This document shows positions 1 to 7,844 of a stretch of DNA of 12,059 bases, in pieces. A program made the translations under genes and the position numbers. Origin of the DNA: Pseudomonadota bacterium (lineage in GTDB: Bacteria > Pseudomonadota > Gammaproteobacteria > CAMYNG01); the NCBI GenBank assembly GCA_020347585.1, contig CP070733.1, positions 1,771,342 to 1,783,400 on the forward strand. The letters run 5' to 3'. The number at the start of each line of letters is the position of its first letter. Position 1 is the first letter of the stretch. Under the pieces are notes generated by a model. That model saw only the letters and a program-made list of their open reading frames with translations. It did not search any database and was not told where the DNA came from.

Positions 1-761
1 AAGTTGATGCCCGACAGGAACATGAACACGATGGCTACCAGTTCGACCTGCGGCGTATCGATGAAGTAGCCCATGCTCGCGTCATGTGTGGAAAATCCGC
101 CGATAGCGACAGTGGAGAAACTGTGCGCGACAGCATCGAATATGTCCATGCCGGCCAGCCAGTATGCAATGGCGCATACGACAGTTAGCGTCAGGTAAAT
201 ATACCAAAGCGCCTTGGCCGTTTCGGTGATGCGCGGCGTGAGCTTTGTGTCTTTCATCGGGCCTGGCGTTTCGGCGCGGTAAAGTTGCATTCCGCCGATA
301 CCGAGCATGGGCATGATAGCTACTGCCAACACGATAATGCCCATGCCGCCTAGCCACTGCAGTTGTTGGCGGTAGTACTGGATCGAACGGGGCAACTCAT
401 CGATCCCTGTGAGCACGGTGGCGCCGGTGGTGGTCAGTCCCGACAGCGATTCGAACGCCGCGTCAGCGATGCCCATCTGGGGTTGCTCAGAGAGCAGGAA
501 TGGCAGGGCGCCGAACAGCCCCAGCACCGACCAGAACAGCACCACGATGACGAAGCCGTCTCGCAGGCGCAATTCCTTGCGCTTGTTCTTCACCGGCAGC
601 CACAGCAGCAAACCGGTGGCGATGGTGAGGGCGAAAGCGCCGAAAAACGGGTGGAACGTACCATCGCGGTAGAGTACTGACACCAGCATTGGCGGCACCA
701 TGGTGGAACTAAACACCATGAGAAGCAGGCCGAGAATGCGTTGGATAACGGCGAGTTGCAT
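1..761 (-). CDS. trkH: Trk potassium uptake protein TrkH, N-terminal 253 codons (gene cut by window edge)
   Basis: Membrane pore subunit of the Trk K+ uptake system, which works with the cytoplasmic TrkA ring. Translating the minus strand from the ATG at 759-761 gives a start MQLAVIQRILGLLL that aligns by eye with the N-terminus of known TrkH proteins. Hydrophobic segments lie at about residues 8-30, 40-55, 70-92, 134-155, 184-204 and 238 onward. Two pore-loop filter motifs are visible: TTTGATV at 110-116 (filter glycine G113) and STVAIGGF at 216-223 (G222). Both glycines fall at the numbering I recall for characterised TrkH. The other two pore repeats lie beyond position 1. No strong Shine-Dalgarno precedes the start, and 117 bases separate it from the upstream trkA. 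There is no frameshift in the visible part. A KtrB/TrkG paralogue is the only realistic alternative, and pairing with a full-length trkA favours TrkH. Confidence 0.95.
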   Translation of the reverse strand, partial: MQLAVIQRILGLLLMVFSSTMVPPMLVSVLYRDGTFHPFFGAFALTIATGLLLWLPVKNKRKELRLRDGFVIVVLFWSVLGLFGALPFLLSEQPQMGIADAAFESLSGLTTTGATVLTGIDELPRSIQYYRQQLQWLGGMGIIVLAVAIMPMLGIGGMQLYRAETPGPMKDTKLTPRITETAKALWYIYLTLTVVCAIAYWLAGMDIFDAVAHSFSTVAIGGFSTHDASMGYFIDTPQVELVAIVFMFLSGIN

Positions 762-878
762 AAATGTCAGTTACGAGGGTAACGGGGAAAGGGCCAAGGG
801 TAGTTGCTGCTGGAACGCGTCAATTCCCGAAACGTCGGATAACTTATTCCCTTTCCCCTTGAACCTTCTCCCTTGTAC
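762..878 (-). repeat. trkA-trkH spacer with a 10-bp inverted repeat and a CCCTT-rich tract
   Basis: The 117-base gap between trkA and trkH contains GGGGAAAGGG at 784-793 and its exact reverse complement CCCTTTCCCC at 849-858, separated by 55 bases. Next to the second arm, 849-880 on the plus strand is a pyrimidine-rich run with imperfect 6-8 base units based on CCCTT(GTA/GAA). No T-run follows on the minus strand, so it is not a typical intrinsic terminator. It may be a degenerate short tandem repeat or a processing/stability element between the two genes. The function is unknown. Confidence 0.45.
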
Positions 879-2252
879 CTAGATAAAAGTTATCCCTACC
901 TGGAACAGCTGCTCGACTTCGCTGATGCGGTTTTTGTCCACCAGGAACATGATGACGTGATCCTCAGATTCAATGCGCGTATCATGGTGCGCAATGATTA
1001 CCTGCTGGCCGCGCACGATGGCACCGATGGTGGTGCCTGGTGGAAGCTTGAGCTGCTCCACGGTGCGTCCTACGACTTTTGAGGTGTTCTCGTCGCCGTG
1101 GGCGATGGCCTCGATGGCCTCGGCGGCACCGCGACGCAAGGAGTGCACCTTGACCACGTCGCCGCGCCGAATATGAGTAAGCAGGCTGCCGATGGTGGCC
1201 TGTTGCGGCGAGATGGCGATATCGATATCGCCGCTTTCCACCAGGTCCACATATGCCGCGCGGTTGATCAGCGCCATGACCTTGCGCGCACCCAGCCGCT
1301 TGGCGAGCATCGAGGATAGGATGTTTACCTCATCCTCGTTGGTCAGTGCGCAGAACACGTCGGCGTTTTCGATGTTTTCCTCCAGCAGCAGATCTTCGTC
1401 GGCGGCATCACCAAGCAGCACGATGCTCTTGGCAAGTTCCTGCGCGATGCGCCGTGCGCGTGCTGCGCCATGCTCGATGATCTTGACCTGGAAGCGGCCT
1501 TCCAGCGCCTTGGCGACACGCTTGCCGATGTTACCGCCGCCTGCGATGAGTATGCGCTTGTACGGCTTGTCGAGCCGGCGCAATTCACCCATCACCGCGC
1601 GGATATTGCGGCTCGTGGCGATGAAGAACACCTCATCGTCGGCCTCGATGCGGGTGGTTCCCTCGGGAATGATGGCTTGGCCGCGGCGGTAGATTGCCGC
1701 GACACGCGTTTCCACGTTCGGCATGTGTTCGCGCAGGGCGCGCAGCTCGTGCCCCACCAGCGGTCCGCCATAGTAGGCGCGTACCGCCACCAGTTGCACC
1801 TGGCCCTCGGCAAAGTCGAGCACCTGCAGTGCACCGGGGTGTTCGATAAGGCGCTGGATATAATCGGTGATCAACTGCTCGGGGCTGATCAGAACGTCAA
1901 CCGGCAACGCCTCCTGGCTGAATAGTTGCGGATGTGCCAGGTATTCCAGGGTGCGCACGCGCGCGATCTTGGTCGGCGTGTGGAAGATAGTGTAAGCGAC
2001 CTGGCAGGCCACCATGTTGGTTTCATCGTTGTTGGTGACCGCGATGATCATATCCGCATCGTCGGCGCCGGCGCGGCGCAGTACGTCGGGGTGGGAACCC
2101 ACACCGAGCACAGTGCGAAGATCAAGGCGGTCCTGCAGCGCCTGCAGGGTCGCCTCGTTGATGTCAACTACGGTGATATCGTTGGCTTCGGTAGTCAGGT
2201 TGCCCGCCAGCGAGGAGCCGACCTGCCCGGCGCCAAGAATGATGATTTTCAT
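879..2252 (-). CDS. trkA: Trk system potassium uptake protein TrkA
   Basis: Cytoplasmic, nucleotide-binding regulatory subunit that assembles as a ring under TrkH and controls K+ flux in response to NAD(H)/ATP-type ligands (family knowledge). The 457 residues match the usual length of about 458. It has the expected duplicated RCK layout. A first Rossmann fold carries GAGQVG at 7-12 with the acidic D30 ending the second strand. A TrkA_C domain spans about 140-220. A second Rossmann fold carries AGGGNIGKRVA at 237-247 with E260, and a second TrkA_C domain spans about 370-450. The start MKIIILGAGQVG begins directly with the first beta strand, so no later start is possible. The gene begins 20 bases after the ntrX-type gene. 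The leader is CA-rich (ACAACAACA just before ATG) with no clear Shine-Dalgarno. It is intact. Confidence 0.97.
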   Translation of the reverse strand: MKIIILGAGQVGSSLAGNLTTEANDITVVDINEATLQALQDRLDLRTVLGVGSHPDVLRRAGADDADMIIAVTNNDETNMVACQVAYTIFHTPTKIARVRTLEYLAHPQLFSQEALPVDVLISPEQLITDYIQRLIEHPGALQVLDFAEGQVQLVAVRAYYGGPLVGHELRALREHMPNVETRVAAIYRRGQAIIPEGTTRIEADDEVFFIATSRNIRAVMGELRRLDKPYKRILIAGGGNIGKRVAKALEGRFQVKIIEHGAARARRIAQELAKSIVLLGDAADEDLLLEENIENADVFCALTNEDEVNILSSMLAKRLGARKVMALINRAAYVDLVESGDIDIAISPQQATIGSLLTHIRRGDVVKVHSLRRGAAEAIEAIAHGDENTSKVVGRTVEQLKLPPGTTIGAIVRGQQVIIAHHDTRIESEDHVIMFLVDKNRISEVEQLFQVGITFI

Positions 2253-2272
2253 TGTTGTTGTGCGATCTCGCG

Positions 2273-3706
2273 CTATCTTTCCCGCGCTTTTTGTTTGGCG
2301 TCGATACCCAGCGACTTGAGTTTCCGGTATAGATGCGTGCGCTCCAGTCCGGAAAGTGAGGCCACCTTACCCACACTGCCACCTGTTTTTTCCAGATGGT
2401 ATTCGAAATAGGCGCGCTCAAAGCGTTCGCGGGCCTCACGCAGCGGCAGTTCGAATCCGGCGCTCGGTATGACCGCCGCGCTTGGCTCGGGGCCGGCCGC
2501 GCCCAGCGCCGTTTCAATCTCTTCCAGCGTGATCTCGTCGCCGACCCCGACGATCAGCAAGCGCTGTACGAGATTTTTTAATTCACGAATGTTGCCCGGC
2601 CAGTGGTAATTGCGCAGGCGGTTTTGCGCCGCTACGGTGAAACGCCGGTAGGGGAGTTTTTCCTGGTCCACGTAGTAGTCCGCATAGAAGGCCAGCAGCT
2701 CGGGCACATCCTCTCGGTGTTCGCGCAATGCCGGGACTTCGATGGGCACCACGTTGAGGCGGTAGAACAAATCCTTGCGAAAGCGGGCGTCCCGCACGCG
2801 CTGTTCCAGATCCTGGTAGGTGGCGGCAACAATACGGGTGTTCAGCGGTACGGACTCGCTGCCGCCAGCGCGTTGGAACTGTTTGCTTTCGAGCGTCGAG
2901 AGCAGTCGCGCCTGAATGGCGGGCTCAAGGTCGGCAATATCGCACAGAAACAGCGTGCCGCCCGCGGCTTGCTCCAGCAGTCCGTAGTGAACCTTGGCGC
3001 CGGCGTCCTCCGATCCGAACAGTTCGCTTCCCGTGGTATCCCCAGAAAGCGCGGTGGCGTTGGCGTCAATAAACGGCATGTCGTGCTGCGGGCTGCAGGC
3101 GTGCAAATAGCGCGCCGCGACGTGCAGTCCACTGCCCGCCTCGCCGTTGATCAACACCGGAGTGTCGTGTGCGGCTATTCGCTTGATCTGCTCCTTGAGA
3201 CGCTGCATGAGCGCGCTCTTGCCGCCCGGCTCGTTGACCAGGTGTGCGCTGTGGCGCAACCCCAGGTTCTCGCGCTGCAACTTGTCGGCTTCAAGCGCAT
3301 GCTCAACGGTCAGCAACAGCTTGGCGAGCGACAAGGGCTTTTCGATGAAGTCATAGGCGCCCAAGCGCGTTGCCTCGACCGCGGTCTCCACGGTGCCGTG
3401 GCCAGATATCATGATAACCGGCATCGGCAACTGACCGTCCACTGACCACTGCTTTAGCAGCGTGATGCCGTCAATGTCCGGCATCCAGATGTCCAGCAGC
3501 ACCAGGTCGGCGCGTCGGGCGCGGTGTGCCTGCTGCGCAGCGGCACCGTTTTCCGCAGTGGCAACCTCGTAGCCCTCATCCTCGAGGATCTCGCGTACCA
3601 GTTCGCGGATGTCCGGCTCGTCATCGACGACCAGAATGAATGGCGCTCGGAAGCCGGCCTCTATGGCTGTATCACCAGTCACCTGAGCCTCATGCGGCTG
3701 CATCAT
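2273..3706 (-). CDS. ntrX: NtrX-type response regulator with a degenerate sigma54-activator AAA+ domain
   Basis: Response regulator of 477 residues, partner of the NtrY-type kinase encoded just upstream. The receiver domain (about 22-140) has the acidic pair D28/D29, phospho-acceptor D72 in LLDIWMPD, the switch serine S101 and K123. A central domain clearly derived from sigma54-activating AAA+ ATPases spans about 155-395, and a Fis-type helix-turn-helix lies at about 425-468. The C-terminal half of the AAA+ domain keeps FRKDLFYRLNVVPI and WPGNIRELKNLV. The nucleotide-binding half is altered. Walker A reads GEAGSGLH (188-195), with leucine 194 replacing the lysine. Walker B reads TLFLCD (251-256) in place of LDE. 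The GAFTGA loop that contacts sigma54 is missing between LFG (229-231) and YGLLEQ (241-246). It probably acts as a DNA-binding regulator without ATP-driven remodelling (inference). AGGG precedes the start, which overlaps ntrY by 17 bases. The second Met could also be used. Confidence 0.9.
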   Translation of the reverse strand: MMQPHEAQVTGDTAIEAGFRAPFILVVDDEPDIRELVREILEDEGYEVATAENGAAAQQAHRARRADLVLLDIWMPDIDGITLLKQWSVDGQLPMPVIMISGHGTVETAVEATRLGAYDFIEKPLSLAKLLLTVEHALEADKLQRENLGLRHSAHLVNEPGGKSALMQRLKEQIKRIAAHDTPVLINGEAGSGLHVAARYLHACSPQHDMPFIDANATALSGDTTGSELFGSEDAGAKVHYGLLEQAAGGTLFLCDIADLEPAIQARLLSTLESKQFQRAGGSESVPLNTRIVAATYQDLEQRVRDARFRKDLFYRLNVVPIEVPALREHREDVPELLAFYADYYVDQEKLPYRRFTVAAQNRLRNYHWPGNIRELKNLVQRLLIVGVGDEITLEEIETALGAAGPEPSAAVIPSAGFELPLREARERFERAYFEYHLEKTGGSVGKVASLSGLERTHLYRKLKSLGIDAKQKARER

Positions 3707-5936
3707 CTTTGCCCTGTGTTGCTTGTGCTGATTCCACGCTCGGTAGTGCAGAGTCTTCCTTGCTGGCGCCCAATACTGGTAGGCGGATTACCATGCAGGC
3801 GCCTCCCGAGCCGATGTTCTCGGCCCAAAGCATACCACCGTGTTCCTCGACAATCTTCTTCACGATCGCAAGGCCCAGGCCCGAGCCTTTGGGCTTGGTG
3901 GTCACATAAGGTTCGAACAGCTGGCCCATGATGTCCTCGGGAATCCCGGGGCCGTCGTCCTGCACCCTCACTTCGACGAAGTGGCACTTGTACTCCTGCA
4001 TGCAGCGCGAGGTGATCGCCACGTGTGCGCCCGGTTCAAAGCCGGTTGCTTCCAGCGCATTCTTTAGCAGGTTGTGCAGAAGCTGCCGTAGCCGACCGTC
4101 GTCGGCTTCGATATTCGGCATGGCCTGGTCGAGGTCAGCGCGGATGCGAATGCCGGCCTGTTCGTCTTGATACAGATCCGACACCTCATAAATGAGCTTG
4201 TTGAGATCGATCGCATGGAGCTGCAGTTTGGGCATGCGTGCATAATCGGAAAACGCCTTGACCATCTCTTTGAGCGTTTCCACCTGTGCGACAATGGTGC
4301 GCGTCGATCGGTCCAGCACGATGGCATCCTGGGGCTCCATCTTGCCCAGGTACTTGTGGCGTAGACGCTCGGCCGAAAGCTGGATCGGGGTGAGCGGATT
4401 CTTGATCTCATGGGCGAGGCGCCGTGCGACTTCGCCCCAGGCGGCATCGCGCTGCGCCTGCATCATGTCGGTAATGTCGTCGAACACGATTACGTGTCCG
4501 CCCGGTTGGCCCTCGGTGCTTGGCAGCGAGGTGCCGCGCCACATCATAACCTTGCGTCCGCCCCCGCCAAACAGTTCGATCTCTTCACTCCAGTCGTGGT
4601 CGTCGCCCTCGATGTGCGGGCCGATGTTGTCCACCAGATACTGGGTGTGGGTGTTTTCGTCGACAACGTTGACCAGGTGTTGGCCGCGGTAGTCTTCCAG
4701 CGCAATGCCCAGCATCTGGCTGGCCACGGTGTTGCTGGTGTGCAGGCAGTGCTCGGTGTCAAAGGTCATGACCCCCGACGAGAGGTTGCCGAGCACCCCC
4801 TCGAGGTAGCTACGCTGGTGTTCGACTTCCTGCTGGCTGCGCCTCGCCTCAGCCTGCGCTTGCGCGATCTCGCGAATCATGTCGTTGAAGGAACGTACCA
4901 GGAAGCCCAGTTCATCCTTGCCGGGCATCGGCAGACGTTTTTCATAGTCACCCGCCGCCACAGCGCGGGTGCCTTCCGCCAAGTCGCGGATCGGCGCAAC
5001 CAGCCGGCGCGACGAGAAGAAGGCCGCGTACACTGCGGTGAGAATGCTGAGTAACAGCACCATCGACAATGTGAGCACGAAACTGTATTTGAGAGGCTTG
5101 CGCAGGTAAGCCAGTTCGCGGTACTGGCCGAAGGCCCCCTGCACGCTGTCGGCCAGCGTGTTCATGCGCTCGGTGACCGGGTAGAGCGCCTGCAGGATGC
5201 GCGCCTCAGTAACGGGGTCAGGGCTTGGCACGTTGACCGCCACACGAATATGCAGGCCGGCATCGCCTAGCGGCACCAGGCCTACGTCTTCGATACCCTG
5301 GCGCACGCGCATCTGCGTGGCGTCATCAAGACGCGCCGGGATCAGCCGGCCCGCCTCGGCGGTGCTCGACGCAACAATGCGTCCGGCCATGGTAAACAGA
5401 GTCAGTTCGGTGGCTTCGGTGTTGCTGCGCAGGTCGTGAAGCGCGAGCACGGCAAGCTCGTTCGGTGTAGCGATAAGTTCGATCGACATTCCGTGGGTGT
5501 CGGACAACAACTCGCGCATACGCATGTCGAGCGAGGTGCGGCTCAGTTCGAGTGCATCTCCCAGCGCTTGCTCGACGCGCACGTCAAACCAACTGTCGAT
5601 GCCGCGGCGCAGGAAGTCTAGCGAAAAGTAGTAAACCACCGTGACCGGGGTCACCGACATCACGATGAACATTACCACCAGCCGCGCGGTCAAGCGTGCG
5701 CCGGGTGCCTGATCGCGGTACTGCGCGCGCAGGCGATGCAGGTTTTGCACGATCAGGACCACCAGGAAAAACAGCGCCAGGACGTTGGCACCCAGTAGCA
5801 CCGAGTACAACTCCTCGAACATTGCCGCGTTGTGGGTTGCCTGGCTCATCAGGTACAACGATGCCAGCAGCAGCACCACCAGGATGATCCAGGGAGTGGC
5901 GCCAGAGAATAGCTTTCTTAAGGGTTTAGGGACCAT
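3690..5936 (-). CDS. ntrY: NtrY-type membrane sensor histidine kinase
   Basis: Inner-membrane sensor kinase of 748 residues, expected to phosphorylate the adjacent NtrX-type regulator. Transmembrane segments are predicted by eye at about 15-32, 47-66, 84-107 and 284-307. The stretch between the third and fourth (about 108-283) is the likely periplasmic sensing domain. A HAMP domain follows at about 305-358, then a PAS domain at about 372-490. The kinase core starts near 498 with H-box RLAHEIKNPLTPIQLSAER (phospho-His H509). The ATP-binding domain has the N-box LLHNLLKNALEA (619-630), DGPG (661-664) and GSGLGL (684-689). All key kinase residues are present, in contrast to the degenerate regulator. 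The ATG at 5934-5936 lies inside the end of the DUF4390 gene (19-base overlap) without a clear Shine-Dalgarno, suggesting translational coupling. This four-segment/HAMP/PAS layout is characteristic of NtrY. The signal sensed is not evident. Confidence 0.93.
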   Translation of the reverse strand: MVPKPLRKLFSGATPWIILVVLLLASLYLMSQATHNAAMFEELYSVLLGANVLALFFLVVLIVQNLHRLRAQYRDQAPGARLTARLVVMFIVMSVTPVTVVYYFSLDFLRRGIDSWFDVRVEQALGDALELSRTSLDMRMRELLSDTHGMSIELIATPNELAVLALHDLRSNTEATELTLFTMAGRIVASSTAEAGRLIPARLDDATQMRVRQGIEDVGLVPLGDAGLHIRVAVNVPSPDPVTEARILQALYPVTERMNTLADSVQGAFGQYRELAYLRKPLKYSFVLTLSMVLLLSILTAVYAAFFSSRRLVAPIRDLAEGTRAVAAGDYEKRLPMPGKDELGFLVRSFNDMIREIAQAQAEARRSQQEVEHQRSYLEGVLGNLSSGVMTFDTEHCLHTSNTVASQMLGIALEDYRGQHLVNVVDENTHTQYLVDNIGPHIEGDDHDWSEEIELFGGGGRKVMMWRGTSLPSTEGQPGGHVIVFDDITDMMQAQRDAAWGEVARRLAHEIKNPLTPIQLSAERLRHKYLGKMEPQDAIVLDRSTRTIVAQVETLKEMVKAFSDYARMPKLQLHAIDLNKLIYEVSDLYQDEQAGIRIRADLDQAMPNIEADDGRLRQLLHNLLKNALEATGFEPGAHVAITSRCMQEYKCHFVEVRVQDDGPGIPEDIMGQLFEPYVTTKPKGSGLGLAIVKKIVEEHGGMLWAENIGSGGACMVIRLPVLGASKEDSALPSVESAQATQGKDDAAA

Positions 5937-6529
5937 CTGAACCAGTCGCTTTCGAGCCGCCAGTTGGGGGAGAGGTAGGCCAGCGGGCGCACCGGCGCCG
6001 GTAGGGATTCGATATCAAGATAGGCGCGTATGCGCCCAATGAATTTACCCTTGCTCCCGAGGAAGCTCTCGTCGATGAGCGGTAGCTCATCGATCTTGCC
6101 CAGCGCGTCGAGCGCCGCCGACAGGTACGAAAAATTGGACTGCGCGCCACTGTTGAGGTTATGTACCACGTACTTCTCGCTGAGGGCATGGTAGAGCAGC
6201 AGGTAGCGTTGGCCCAGCTTTGCGATGGAGTCATCCCACCACCAGCGGCGCTCGCGCAGTACCTCGATGTCCACGCCAATGAACAGCGGCACGCCATTCT
6301 CGAGTGCCTCCAGTGTGTCTTCGGAGAACTGGTACTCGATACGCGCCGACAGTACGAAGACCTTGTCCTTGAGTTCGGTTGCGGCGCTTTGCACGCTGAA
6401 GCCCTGTGCCAGTGCTGTCCCCTGGCCCGCGCCCACTAATAGGGCGGCCAGCAACGTGGCCCGCAGGCACGGCACACGCGCGCGGCGCGGCCGGTCAGTT
6501 CTTGGCAAGGTGAGCGTAATAAAAGCCAT
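5918..6529 (-). CDS. Secreted DUF4390-family protein
   Basis: About 203 residues from the ATG at 6527-6529. That start has GAGG nine bases upstream and overlaps the end of rsmB by 35 bases. The frame stays open further upstream (to an ATG at 6571), deep inside rsmB, which is less likely. The N-terminus has an arginine-rich stretch and then a hydrophobic segment (LRATLLAALLVGAGQG), followed by TALAQ, a good signal peptidase I site. The mature protein is therefore probably periplasmic. It carries a WWWDD cluster, and its tail has LAYLSPNWRLESDWFRW, typical of DUF4390 as I recognise it. The biochemical role is unknown. Because the gene is coupled to ntrY by a 19-base overlap, it may be an accessory or ligand-side component of that sensor (inference). 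A GTG start at 6473-6475 would shorten the signal peptide and is a less likely option. Confidence 0.82.
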   Translation of the reverse strand: MAFITLTLPRTDRPRRARVPCLRATLLAALLVGAGQGTALAQGFSVQSAATELKDKVFVLSARIEYQFSEDTLEALENGVPLFIGVDIEVLRERRWWWDDSIAKLGQRYLLLYHALSEKYVVHNLNSGAQSNFSYLSAALDALGKIDELPLIDESFLGSKGKFIGRIRAYLDIESLPAPVRPLAYLSPNWRLESDWFRWSLNP

Positions 6530-7793
6530 CCATATCGTCCTCACCCGGCAGGATCTGGCGCCCCGCCGCAAGCGCCCGGCCCCAGCTCACCGCCAACGTA
6601 TCGGGGCATGCGTCTGGCTGCCGGGACAGGAATTCCTGTATCTGCCGGCTGTTCTCTACAGGCAGTACGGAACAGGTTGAATATAAAAGGATACCGCCTG
6701 GCCTGAGTAAGGGCCATAGGTCTTCGAGCATGGCACCCTGCTGTACTGCCAGCGCTTCGACATCGCCCGCCCGGCGCAGCAACTTGATGTCCGGATGGCG
6801 TCGGATAACGCCGGTAGCCGTGCACGGCGCGTCGAGCAGGATGCGATCGAACGGTGTGCCATCCCACCAGTCGGCCGGTGTGCACGCATCACCTTCGCGT
6901 AGCGTCGCACCAAGCCCAAGGCGCTGCAAGTTGGCCTGTACCTGCATGAGGCGCGCTGGATCCACATCGAGGGCGACCAGCTCGGCGAGTTCGGCGTAGG
7001 ACTCGAGGATGTGGCCAGTCTTGCCGCCCGGTGCGGCGCAGGCGTCCAGCACTCGCTCGCCTGGGTGCGCATCGAGCAGCGGAGCGGCCAGCTGAGCTGC
7101 GGCGTCCTGTACGCTGACCAAGCCATCGGTGAATCCCGGCAGTGCATCGACCCCGACCGGCGCTACAAGCGCAAGCGCGCATTCGCCGTGCGCCGCGGGT
7201 TTGCCCTCGATGCCGGCCTCGGCGAGCTGTGCCAGGTATCGGTCGCGGTTGGTGCGTTGGATGTTGACCCGCAGTGTCATGGGCGGCTGGCGGTTATTGG
7301 CGGCGACGATGTCCTGCCAGCTATTCGGCCAGCTCGCTTGCAGCGCTTCGAGTAACCAGCCGGGGTGGGCATGGCATGCCTCGGCCTGTGCCTGCGCCTC
7401 GCGCGCCAGCTCTGGGACACGGCGCTGGTAGTTGCGCAGCACACCGTTTACCAGTCCGCTCGCCCACGGCTTTTTCAGGGCCCGCACCGTTTCGACCGTA
7501 GCGGCGACGGCAGCATGGTCGGGTACACGCATGTGGGCGAGCTGGTAAATTCCGCACAGCAGCAGGCACCGGATGTCGGCGTCGCGTTCCTTGAGGGGCT
7601 TCGCCAGCAGTTGGGTCAGGCAGAAGTCGAGCCAGTGGTATTGCCGCAGCACTCCGTAAGCAATGGCCTGCGCCAGCGCGCGGTCGGCGCCGGACAGCGC
7701 CTCGAGTCCAGCCCGAGGCAGTGCGTCGCCAAGCGAGGCGCCCTTGTCGATCACAGCGGTCAGGGCGCGCACGGCTGTCAGGCGAGGATTCAT
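6495..7793 (-). CDS. rsmB: 16S rRNA (cytosine-967-C5)-methyltransferase RsmB
   Basis: SAM-dependent methyltransferase (also called Sun/Fmu) that makes m5C967 in 16S rRNA. The 432 residues match the family length of about 430. An N-terminal NusB-like RNA-binding domain covers about 1-135 (ALAQAIAYGVLR, LVNGVLRNY). The catalytic domain begins near 170. It shows the SAM motif DACAAPGGKT at 250-259, an acidic residue in LVALDVDP (272-279), motif IV LDAPCTATGVIRRHPD with C324, and motif VI YSTCSVLPVEN with the catalytic C374. The closing motif GEDDMDGFYYA is at 417-427. It lies 51 bases downstream of fmt, the common def-fmt-rsmB order in gammaproteobacteria, and its end overlaps the DUF4390 gene. 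The Shine-Dalgarno is weak. No lesion was seen. Confidence 0.97.
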   Translation of the reverse strand: MNPRLTAVRALTAVIDKGASLGDALPRAGLEALSGADRALAQAIAYGVLRQYHWLDFCLTQLLAKPLKERDADIRCLLLCGIYQLAHMRVPDHAAVAATVETVRALKKPWASGLVNGVLRNYQRRVPELAREAQAQAEACHAHPGWLLEALQASWPNSWQDIVAANNRQPPMTLRVNIQRTNRDRYLAQLAEAGIEGKPAAHGECALALVAPVGVDALPGFTDGLVSVQDAAAQLAAPLLDAHPGERVLDACAAPGGKTGHILESYAELAELVALDVDPARLMQVQANLQRLGLGATLREGDACTPADWWDGTPFDRILLDAPCTATGVIRRHPDIKLLRRAGDVEALAVQQGAMLEDLWPLLRPGGILLYSTCSVLPVENSRQIQEFLSRQPDACPDTLAVSWGRALAAGRQILPGEDDMDGFYYAHLAKN

Positions 7794-7844
7794 CGAGATT
7801 CAGGCAAAAGGGTAGTGGAAAAACATAGAAGGGGCTCGCCTACC

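Noticed and set aside
2603..3445. Open frame of 280 codons on the plus strand, opposite ntrX
   Set aside because: It lies wholly antisense to a gene with clear receiver and AAA+ domains. The translation has no recognisable domain, and such long antisense frames are common in GC-rich DNA.
6530..6571. Longer DUF4390 protein starting at the ATG at 6571
   Set aside because: It would add 14 residues ahead of an already long basic N-terminus and deepen the overlap with rsmB. The ATG at 6529 has a better placed GAGG.
7794..7844. GGGTAG/CTACCC inverted arms (7810-7815 and 7840-7845) between fmt and rsmB
   Set aside because: Only six base pairs with a 24-base loop and no T-run. This is too weak to call a terminator inside a conserved operon.
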